Origin: Apostichopus japonicus
Taxonomy: Eukaryota; Echinodermata; Holothuroidea; Aspidochirotida; Stichopodidae
Direction: 5' to 3'
NCBI RefSeq assembly: GCF_037975245.1
Contig: NC_092577.1
Span: 17,188,013-17,252,012 of the forward strand
Length of the DNA stretch: 64,000 nucleotides
The position numbers were made by a program, and so were the translations under genes. The notes below the pieces were generated by a model that had not been told where the DNA came from, ran no database searches, and saw nothing but the letters and a program-made list of their open reading frames with translations. Shown piece after piece: positions 56,472 to 64,000 of the stretch (position 1 is its first letter; the number at the start of each line of letters is the position of its first letter).

Positions 56472-56538
56472 TTATTTTCATAATTGATAACACGACGATG
56501 ATGAGAAATTGAAATGGCCTACATTGACCGGTTTTTAT

Positions 56539-56660
56539 GTCTACGGCCACATCACGTTGACTATACCGGTTCTCGTCCGATCACCGAAGTCAAGCAACGT
56601 AGAGCGCAGTCAGTACTTGGATGGGTGACCGCCTGGGGGAATACTGGGTGCCGCAGGCTT
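56539..56660 (+). rRNA. 5S rRNA copy 5 (GG-insert class)
   Basis: 122 nt, with GGGGG in place of GGG at 97-99 and T114C (GCAGGC). First gene of the higher-order array. Confidence 0.93.
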
Positions 56661-56940
56661 TTATTTTCATAATTGATAACACTATGTTGCCACGACGATG
56701 ACAAATTGAAATGGCCTTCATCGTCTTTCCACAAGGAAAGTGTCTTGCCACGAGGAAAGCGATTTGAAAATCGAATATATTAATAAATAACTCGTTTGTT
56801 TTTATATATTAGAATTGTCTACATATATATGTAAAATATAGATTAACATAATATATATTAAATCCATTCATGTATAATATATATTAAATCCACTGATCAT
56901 AACCTACCAGACAACTAGCCTACATTTCGCCTCTTGGAAT

Positions 56941-57060
56941 GTCTACGGCCATATCACGTTGACTATACCGGTTCTCGTCCGATCACCGAAGTCAAGCAAC
57001 GTAGAGCGCAGTCAGTACTTGGATGGGTGACCGCCTGGGAATACTGGGTGCCGCAGGCTT
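56941..57060 (+). rRNA. 5S rRNA copy 6 (T114C only)
   Basis: 120 nt, GGG normal, GCAGGC at the end. Confidence 0.93.
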
Positions 57061-57340
57061 TTATTTTCATAATTGATAACACTATGTTGCCACGACGATG
57101 AGAAATTGAAATGGCCTTCAATGTCTTTCCACAAGGAAAGTGTCTTGCCACGAGGAAAGCGATTTGAAAATCGAATATATTAATAAATACCTCGTTTGTT
57201 TTTATATATTAGAATTTTCTAGATATATATGTAAAATATAGATTAACATAATATATATTAAATCCATTCATGTATAATATATATTAAATCCACTGATCAT
57301 AACCTACCAGACAACTAGCCTACATTTCGCCTCTTGGAAT

Positions 57341-57462
57341 GTCTACGGCCACATCACGATGACTATACCGGTTCTCGTCCGATCACCGAAGTCAAGCAAC
57401 GTAGAGCGCAGTCAGTACTTGGATGGGTGACCGCCTGGGGGAATACTGGGTGCCGCAGGCTT
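57341..57462 (+). rRNA. 5S rRNA copy 7 (GG-insert class)
   Basis: GG insertion, T114C, and T19A (CACGATGAC). Confidence 0.93.
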
Positions 57463-57742
57463 TTATTTTCATAATTGATAACACTATGTTGCCACGACGA
57501 TGACAAATTGAAATGGCCTTCAATGTCTTTCCACAAGGAAAGTGTCTTGCCACGAGGAAAGCGATTTGAAAATCGAATATATTAATAAATACCTCGTTTG
57601 TTTTTATATATTAGAATTTTCTAGATATATATGTAAAATATAGATTAACATAATATATATTAAATCCATTCATGTATAATATATATTAAATCCACTGATC
57701 ATAACCTACCAGACAACTAGCCTACATTTCGCCTCTTGGAAT

Positions 57743-57864
57743 GTCTACGGCCACATCACGATGACTATACCGGTTCTCGTCCGATCACCGAAGTCAAGCA
57801 ACGTAGAGCGCAGTCAGTACTTGGATGGGTGACCGCCTGGGGGAATACTGGGTGCCGCAGGCTT
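57743..57864 (+). rRNA. 5S rRNA copy 8 (GG-insert class)
   Basis: Same three changes as copy 7, 402 bp on; this is the extra unit that makes the block six genes instead of five. Confidence 0.93.
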
Positions 57865-58146
57865 TTATTTTCATAATTGATAACACTATGTTGCCACGAC
57901 GATGAGAAATTGAAATGGCCTTCATTGTCTTTCCACAAGGAAAGTGTCTTGCCACGAGGAAAGCGATTTGAAAATCGAATATATTAATAAATACCTCGTT
58001 TGTTTTTATATATTAGAATTTTCTAGATATATATGTCAAATATAGATTAACATAATATATATTAAATCCATTCATGTATAATATATATATTAAATCCACT
58101 GATCATAACCTACCAGACAAGTAGCCTACATTTCACCTCTTGGAAT

Positions 58147-58268
58147 GTCTACGGCCATATCACGTTGACTATACCGGTTCTCGTCCGATCACCGAAGTCA
58201 AGCAACGTAGAGCGCAGTCAGTACTTGGATGGGTGACCGCCTGGGGGAATACTGGGTGCCGCAGGCTT
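58147..58268 (+). rRNA. 5S rRNA copy 9 (GG-insert class)
   Basis: GG insertion and T114C, with normal CACGTTGAC; upstream reads tttcacctcttgga. Confidence 0.93.
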
Positions 58269-58343
58269 TTATTTTCATAATTGATAACACTATGTTGCCA
58301 CGACGATGACAAATTGAAATGGCCTACATTGACCTCTTGTTAT

Positions 58344-58463
58344 GTCTACGGCCACATCACGTTGACTATACCGGTTCTCGTCCGATCACCGAAGTCAAGC
58401 AACGTAGAGCGCAGTCAGTACTTGGATGGGTGACCGCCTGGGAATACTGGGTGCCGTAGGCTT
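58344..58463 (+). rRNA. 5S rRNA copy 10 (canonical)
   Basis: Canonical 120 nt; short upstream spacer ending gacctcttgttat. Confidence 0.96.
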
Positions 58464-58530
58464 TTATTTTCATAATTGATAACACGACGATGATGAGAAA
58501 TTGAAATGGCCTTCATTGACCGGTTTTTAT

Positions 58531-58652
58531 GTCTACGGCCACATCACGTTGACTATACCGGTTCTCGTCCGATCACCGAAGTCAAGCAACGTAGAGCGCA
58601 GTCAGTACTTGGATGGGTGACCGCCTGGGGGAATACTGGGTGCCGCAGGCTT
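58531..58652 (+). rRNA. 5S rRNA copy 11 (GG-insert class)
   Basis: Preceded by cttcattgaccggtttttat, which differs at one site from the homologous copies 5, 16 and 27 (ctacattgacc). Confidence 0.93.
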
Positions 58653-58932
58653 TTATTTTCATAATTGATAACACTATGTTGCCACGACGATGACAAATTG
58701 AAATGGCCTTCATCGTCTTTCCACAAGGAAAGTGTCTTGCCACGAGGAAAGCGATTTGAAAATCGAATATATTAATAAATAACTCGTTTGTTTTTATATA
58801 TTAGAATTGTCTACATATATATGTAAAATATAGATTAACATAATATATATTAAATCCATTCATGTATAATATATATTAAATCCACTGATCATAACCTACC
58901 AGACAACTAGCCTACATTTCGCCTCTTGGAAT

Positions 58933-59052
58933 GTCTACGGCCATATCACGTTGACTATACCGGTTCTCGTCCGATCACCGAAGTCAAGCAACGTAGAGCG
59001 CAGTCAGTACTTGGATGGGTGACCGCCTGGGAATACTGGGTGCCGCAGGCTT
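58933..59052 (+). rRNA. 5S rRNA copy 12 (T114C only)
   Basis: Counterpart of copy 6 in the five-gene block. Confidence 0.93.
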
Positions 59053-59332
59053 TTATTTTCATAATTGATAACACTATGTTGCCACGACGATGACAAATTG
59101 AAATGGCCTTCAATGTCTTTCCACAAGGAAAGTGTCTTGCCACGAGGAAAGCGATTTGAAAATCGAATATATTAATAAATACCTCGTTTGTTTTTATATA
59201 TTAGAATTTTCTAGATATATATGTAAAATATAGATTAACATAATATATATTAAATCCATTCATGTATAATATATATTAAATCCACTGATCATAACCTACC
59301 AGACAACTAGCCTACATTTCGCCTCTTGGAAT

Positions 59333-59454
59333 GTCTACGGCCACATCACGATGACTATACCGGTTCTCGTCCGATCACCGAAGTCAAGCAACGTAGAGCG
59401 CAGTCAGTACTTGGATGGGTGACCGCCTGGGGGAATACTGGGTGCCGCAGGCTT
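59333..59454 (+). rRNA. 5S rRNA copy 13 (GG-insert class)
   Basis: GG insertion, T114C and T19A; the five-gene block has this one where the six-gene block has two. Confidence 0.93.
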
Positions 59455-59736
59455 TTATTTTCATAATTGATAACACTATGTTGCCACGACGATGAGAAAT
59501 TGAAATGGCCTTCATTGTCTTTCCACAAGGAAAGTGTCTTGCCACGAGGAAAGCGATTTGAAAATCGAATATATTAATAAATACCTCGTTTGTTTTTATA
59601 TATTAGAATTTTCTAGATATATATGTCAAATATAGATTAACATAATATATATTAAATCCATTCATGTATAATATATATATTAAATCCACTGATCATAACC
59701 TACCAGACAAGTAGCCTACATTTCACCTCTTGGAAT

Positions 59737-59858
59737 GTCTACGGCCATATCACGTTGACTATACCGGTTCTCGTCCGATCACCGAAGTCAAGCAACGTAG
59801 AGCGCAGTCAGTACTTGGATGGGTGACCGCCTGGGGGAATACTGGGTGCCGCAGGCTT
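59737..59858 (+). rRNA. 5S rRNA copy 14 (GG-insert class)
   Basis: Counterpart of copy 9. Confidence 0.93.
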
Positions 59859-59933
59859 TTATTTTCATAATTGATAACACTATGTTGCCACGACGATGAG
59901 AAATTGAAATGGCCTACATTGACCTCTTGTTAT

Positions 59934-60053
59934 GTCTACGGCCACATCACGTTGACTATACCGGTTCTCGTCCGATCACCGAAGTCAAGCAACGTAGAGC
60001 GCAGTCAGTACTTGGATGGGTGACCGCCTGGGAATACTGGGTGCCGTAGGCTT
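59934..60053 (+). rRNA. 5S rRNA copy 15 (canonical)
   Basis: Canonical; last gene of the first full 3,582-bp period. Confidence 0.96.
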
Positions 60054-60120
60054 TTATTTTCATAATTGATAACACGACGATGATGAGAAATTGAAATGGC
60101 CTACATTGACCGGTTTTTAT

Positions 60121-60242
60121 GTCTACGGCCACATCACGTTGACTATACCGGTTCTCGTCCGATCACCGAAGTCAAGCAACGTAGAGCGCAGTCAGTACTT
60201 GGATGGGTGACCGCCTGGGGGAATACTGGGTGCCGCAGGCTT
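60121..60242 (+). rRNA. 5S rRNA copy 16 (GG-insert class)
   Basis: Exact positional repeat of copy 5 (+3,582). Confidence 0.93.
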
Positions 60243-60522
60243 TTATTTTCATAATTGATAACACTATGTTGCCACGACGATGACAAATTGAAATGGCCTT
60301 CATCGTCTTTCCACAAGGAAAGTGTCTTGCCACGAGGAAAGCGATTTGAAAATCGAATATATTAATAAATAACTCGTTTGTTTTTATATATTAGAATTGT
60401 CTACATATATATGTAAAATATAGATTAACATAATATATATTAAATCCATTCATGTATAATATATATTAAATCCACTGATCATAACCTACCAGACAACTAG
60501 CCTACATTTCGCCTCTTGGAAT

Positions 60523-60642
60523 GTCTACGGCCATATCACGTTGACTATACCGGTTCTCGTCCGATCACCGAAGTCAAGCAACGTAGAGCGCAGTCAGTAC
60601 TTGGATGGGTGACCGCCTGGGAATACTGGGTGCCGCAGGCTT
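60523..60642 (+). rRNA. 5S rRNA copy 17 (T114C only)
   Basis: Repeat of copy 6; its downstream spacer keeps the same 'gatgagaaattg' variant. Confidence 0.93.
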
Positions 60643-60922
60643 TTATTTTCATAATTGATAACACTATGTTGCCACGACGATGAGAAATTGAAATGGCCTT
60701 CAATGTCTTTCCACAAGGAAAGTGTCTTGCCACGAGGAAAGCGATTTGAAAATCGAATATATTAATAAATACCTCGTTTGTTTTTATATATTAGAATTTT
60801 CTAGATATATATGTAAAATATAGATTAACATAATATATATTAAATCCATTCATGTATAATATATATTAAATCCACTGATCATAACCTACCAGACAACTAG
60901 CCTACATTTCGCCTCTTGGAAT

Positions 60923-61044
60923 GTCTACGGCCACATCACGATGACTATACCGGTTCTCGTCCGATCACCGAAGTCAAGCAACGTAGAGCGCAGTCAGTAC
61001 TTGGATGGGTGACCGCCTGGGGGAATACTGGGTGCCGCAGGCTT
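60923..61044 (+). rRNA. 5S rRNA copy 18 (GG-insert class)
   Basis: Repeat of copy 7, with T19A. Confidence 0.93.
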
Positions 61045-61324
61045 TTATTTTCATAATTGATAACACTATGTTGCCACGACGATGACAAATTGAAATGGCC
61101 TTCAATGTCTTTCCACAAGGAAAGTGTCTTGCCACGAGGAAAGCGATTTGAAAATCGAATATATTAATAAATACCTCGTTTGTTTTTATATATTAGAATT
61201 TTCTAGATATATATGTAAAATATAGATTAACATAATATATATTAAATCCATTCATGTATAATATATATTAAATCCACTGATCATAACCTACCAGACAACT
61301 AGCCTACATTTCGCCTCTTGGAAT

Positions 61325-61446
61325 GTCTACGGCCACATCACGATGACTATACCGGTTCTCGTCCGATCACCGAAGTCAAGCAACGTAGAGCGCAGTCAGT
61401 ACTTGGATGGGTGACCGCCTGGGGGAATACTGGGTGCCGCAGGCTT
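61325..61446 (+). rRNA. 5S rRNA copy 19 (GG-insert class)
   Basis: Repeat of copy 8, with T19A. Confidence 0.93.
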
Positions 61447-61728
61447 TTATTTTCATAATTGATAACACTATGTTGCCACGACGATGAGAAATTGAAATGG
61501 CCTTCATTGTCTTTCCACAAGGAAAGTGTCTTGCCACGAGGAAAGCGATTTGAAAATCGAATATATTAATAAATACCTCGTTTGTTTTTATATATTAGAA
61601 TTTTCTAGATATATATGTCAAATATAGATTAACATAATATATATTAAATCCATTCATGTATAATATATATATTAAATCCACTGATCATAACCTACCAGAC
61701 AAGTAGCCTACATTTCACCTCTTGGAAT

Positions 61729-61850
61729 GTCTACGGCCATATCACGTTGACTATACCGGTTCTCGTCCGATCACCGAAGTCAAGCAACGTAGAGCGCAGT
61801 CAGTACTTGGATGGGTGACCGCCTGGGGGAATACTGGGTGCCGCAGGCTT
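61729..61850 (+). rRNA. 5S rRNA copy 20 (GG-insert class)
   Basis: Repeat of copy 9. Confidence 0.93.
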
Positions 61851-61925
61851 TTATTTTCATAATTGATAACACTATGTTGCCACGACGATGACAAATTGAA
61901 ATGGCCTACATTGACCTCTTGTTAT

Positions 61926-62045
61926 GTCTACGGCCACATCACGTTGACTATACCGGTTCTCGTCCGATCACCGAAGTCAAGCAACGTAGAGCGCAGTCAG
62001 TACTTGGATGGGTGACCGCCTGGGAATACTGGGTGCCGTAGGCTT
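61926..62045 (+). rRNA. 5S rRNA copy 21 (canonical)
   Basis: Repeat of copy 10. Confidence 0.96.
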
Positions 62046-62112
62046 TTATTTTCATAATTGATAACACGACGATGATGAGAAATTGAAATGGCCTTCATTG
62101 ACCGGTTTTTAT

Positions 62113-62234
62113 GTCTACGGCCACATCACGTTGACTATACCGGTTCTCGTCCGATCACCGAAGTCAAGCAACGTAGAGCGCAGTCAGTACTTGGATGGGT
62201 GACCGCCTGGGGGAATACTGGGTGCCGCAGGCTT
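62113..62234 (+). rRNA. 5S rRNA copy 22 (GG-insert class)
   Basis: Repeat of copy 11, including its private cttcattgacc spacer variant. Confidence 0.93.
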
Positions 62235-62514
62235 TTATTTTCATAATTGATAACACTATGTTGCCACGACGATGACAAATTGAAATGGCCTTCATCGTCT
62301 TTCCACAAGGAAAGTGTCTTGCCACGAGGAAAGCGATTTGAAAATCGAATATATTAATAAATAACTCGTTTGTTTTTATATATTAGAATTGTCTACATAT
62401 ATATGTAAAATATAGATTAACATAATATATATTAAATCCATTCATGTATAATATATATTAAATCCACTGATCATAACCTACCAGACAACTAGCCTACATT
62501 TCGCCTCTTGGAAT

Positions 62515-62634
62515 GTCTACGGCCATATCACGTTGACTATACCGGTTCTCGTCCGATCACCGAAGTCAAGCAACGTAGAGCGCAGTCAGTACTTGGATGG
62601 GTGACCGCCTGGGAATACTGGGTGCCGCAGGCTT
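62515..62634 (+). rRNA. 5S rRNA copy 23 (T114C only)
   Basis: Repeat of copy 12, including its 'gatgacaaattg' spacer variant. Confidence 0.93.
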
Positions 62635-62914
62635 TTATTTTCATAATTGATAACACTATGTTGCCACGACGATGACAAATTGAAATGGCCTTCAATGTCT
62701 TTCCACAAGGAAAGTGTCTTGCCACGAGGAAAGCGATTTGAAAATCGAATATATTAATAAATACCTCGTTTGTTTTTATATATTAGAATTTTCTAGATAT
62801 ATATGTAAAATATAGATTAACATAATATATATTAAATCCATTCATGTATAATATATATTAAATCCACTGATCATAACCTACCAGACAACTAGCCTACATT
62901 TCGCCTCTTGGAAT

Positions 62915-63036
62915 GTCTACGGCCACATCACGATGACTATACCGGTTCTCGTCCGATCACCGAAGTCAAGCAACGTAGAGCGCAGTCAGTACTTGGATGG
63001 GTGACCGCCTGGGGGAATACTGGGTGCCGCAGGCTT
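62915..63036 (+). rRNA. 5S rRNA copy 24 (GG-insert class)
   Basis: Repeat of copy 13, with T19A. Confidence 0.93.
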
Positions 63037-63318
63037 TTATTTTCATAATTGATAACACTATGTTGCCACGACGATGAGAAATTGAAATGGCCTTCATTGT
63101 CTTTCCACAAGGAAAGTGTCTTGCCACGAGGAAAGCGATTTGAAAATCGAATATATTAATAAATACCTCGTTTGTTTTTATATATTAGAATTTTCTAGAT
63201 ATATATGTCAAATATAGATTAACATAATATATATTAAATCCATTCATGTATAATATATATATTAAATCCACTGATCATAACCTACCAGACAAGTAGCCTA
63301 CATTTCACCTCTTGGAAT

Positions 63319-63440
63319 GTCTACGGCCATATCACGTTGACTATACCGGTTCTCGTCCGATCACCGAAGTCAAGCAACGTAGAGCGCAGTCAGTACTTGG
63401 ATGGGTGACCGCCTGGGGGAATACTGGGTGCCGCAGGCTT
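63319..63440 (+). rRNA. 5S rRNA copy 25 (GG-insert class)
   Basis: Repeat of copy 14. Confidence 0.93.
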
Positions 63441-63515
63441 TTATTTTCATAATTGATAACACTATGTTGCCACGACGATGAGAAATTGAAATGGCCTACA
63501 TTGACCTCTTGTTAT

Positions 63516-63635
63516 GTCTACGGCCACATCACGTTGACTATACCGGTTCTCGTCCGATCACCGAAGTCAAGCAACGTAGAGCGCAGTCAGTACTTGGATG
63601 GGTGACCGCCTGGGAATACTGGGTGCCGTAGGCTT
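63516..63635 (+). rRNA. 5S rRNA copy 26 (canonical)
   Basis: Repeat of copy 15. Confidence 0.96.
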
Positions 63636-63702
63636 TTATTTTCATAATTGATAACACGACGATGATGAGAAATTGAAATGGCCTACATTGACCGGTTTTT
63701 AT

Positions 63703-63824
63703 GTCTACGGCCACATCACGTTGACTATACCGGTTCTCGTCCGATCACCGAAGTCAAGCAACGTAGAGCGCAGTCAGTACTTGGATGGGTGACCGCCTGG
63801 GGGAATACTGGGTGCCGCAGGCTT
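63703..63824 (+). rRNA. 5S rRNA copy 27 (GG-insert class)
   Basis: Repeat of copies 5 and 16; first gene of the third period, which runs off the window end. Confidence 0.93.
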
Positions 63825-64000
63825 TTATTTTCATAATTGATAACACTATGTTGCCACGACGATGACAAATTGAAATGGCCTTCATCGTCTTTCCACAAGG
63901 AAAGTGTCTTGCCACGAGGAAAGCGATTTGAAAATCGAATATATTAATAAATAACTCGTTTGTTTTTATATATTAGAATTGTCTACATATATATGTAAAA

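Larger units (their letters stand above)
56539..64000 (+). repeat. 5S rDNA higher-order array, 3,582-bp period
   Basis: Start-to-start gene spacings from copy 5 are 402, 400, 402, 404, 197, 187, 402, 400, 404, 197, 187 (sum 3,582) and then repeat exactly. Long spacers are AT-rich and contain gcgatttgaaaatcgaatat and taatatatattaaatcca; short spacers (65-78 bp) lack them. Spacer single-base variants also recur with the 3,582-bp period. Confidence 0.95.

Noticed and set aside
56963-62725. Four 62-codon minus-strand ORFs with nearly identical peptides
   Set aside because: They are antisense to 5S genes and spacers and recur only because the array repeats.

Overview
The window is eukaryotic nuclear DNA, most likely from a marine invertebrate animal. 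It has spliced genes with GT/AG introns, tandem 5S rRNA genes, long AT-rich spacers, and a mix of Helentron, Penelope-like, DIRS-like, CR1-like and Tx1-like elements typical of repeat-rich aquatic invertebrate genomes. An echinoderm-type deuterostome is a guess only. I see no prokaryotic gene organisation and no clear single-copy host gene; almost every coding segment belongs to a mobile element.

Layout. 1-2.8 kb is gene-free. 2.8-9.7 kb carries an intact single-exon tnp2/CACTA-type transposase ORF, followed on the same strand by a six-exon DUF4806-type gene whose exons join in phase, probably a two-gene DNA transposon. 9.7-12.5 kb is empty. 12.5-13.8 kb is a ~115-bp satellite arranged as a five-monomer (574 bp) higher-order repeat. 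14.2-15.6 kb holds the 3' part of a Penelope-like element (minus strand) beside a DIRS-type tyrosine recombinase fragment (plus). 17.7-21.2 kb is a MULE transposon with a dozen 14-bp subterminal repeats and a spliced transposase carrying two frameshifts. 21.3-21.8 kb holds a LINE tail and a tRNA-derived SINE whose body contains a hammerhead-ribozyme-like core. 24.6-30.6 kb is a decayed Helentron on the minus strand (OTU, repeat-rich N-terminus, Rep, helicase, endonuclease). 31-35.2 kb is layered satellite and dispersed repeat, ending in 22 copies of a 16-bp unit.

35.6-55.1 kb is a pile-up of LINEs. One L1/Tx1-type ORF2 lies on plus (E); several related Tx1-type elements lie on minus (A, B, C and fragments D), with a CR1-type element embedded between them. 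Element C sits inside a 5S rRNA gene and is flanked by an 8-bp direct repeat made of 5S sequence. A fragment of D also abuts the first 20 nt of a 5S gene. This indicates Tx1-clade elements that insert into 5S rDNA.

55.2-64 kb is the 5S rDNA array itself: one minus-strand copy, then 26 plus-strand copies. From copy 5 the array repeats with a 3,582-bp higher-order period of 11 genes (a six-gene 1,992-bp block plus a five-gene 1,590-bp block). Only 2 of 11 genes per period have the canonical sequence; the other nine share a T114C change that breaks the terminal helix, and seven of those also carry a GG insertion.
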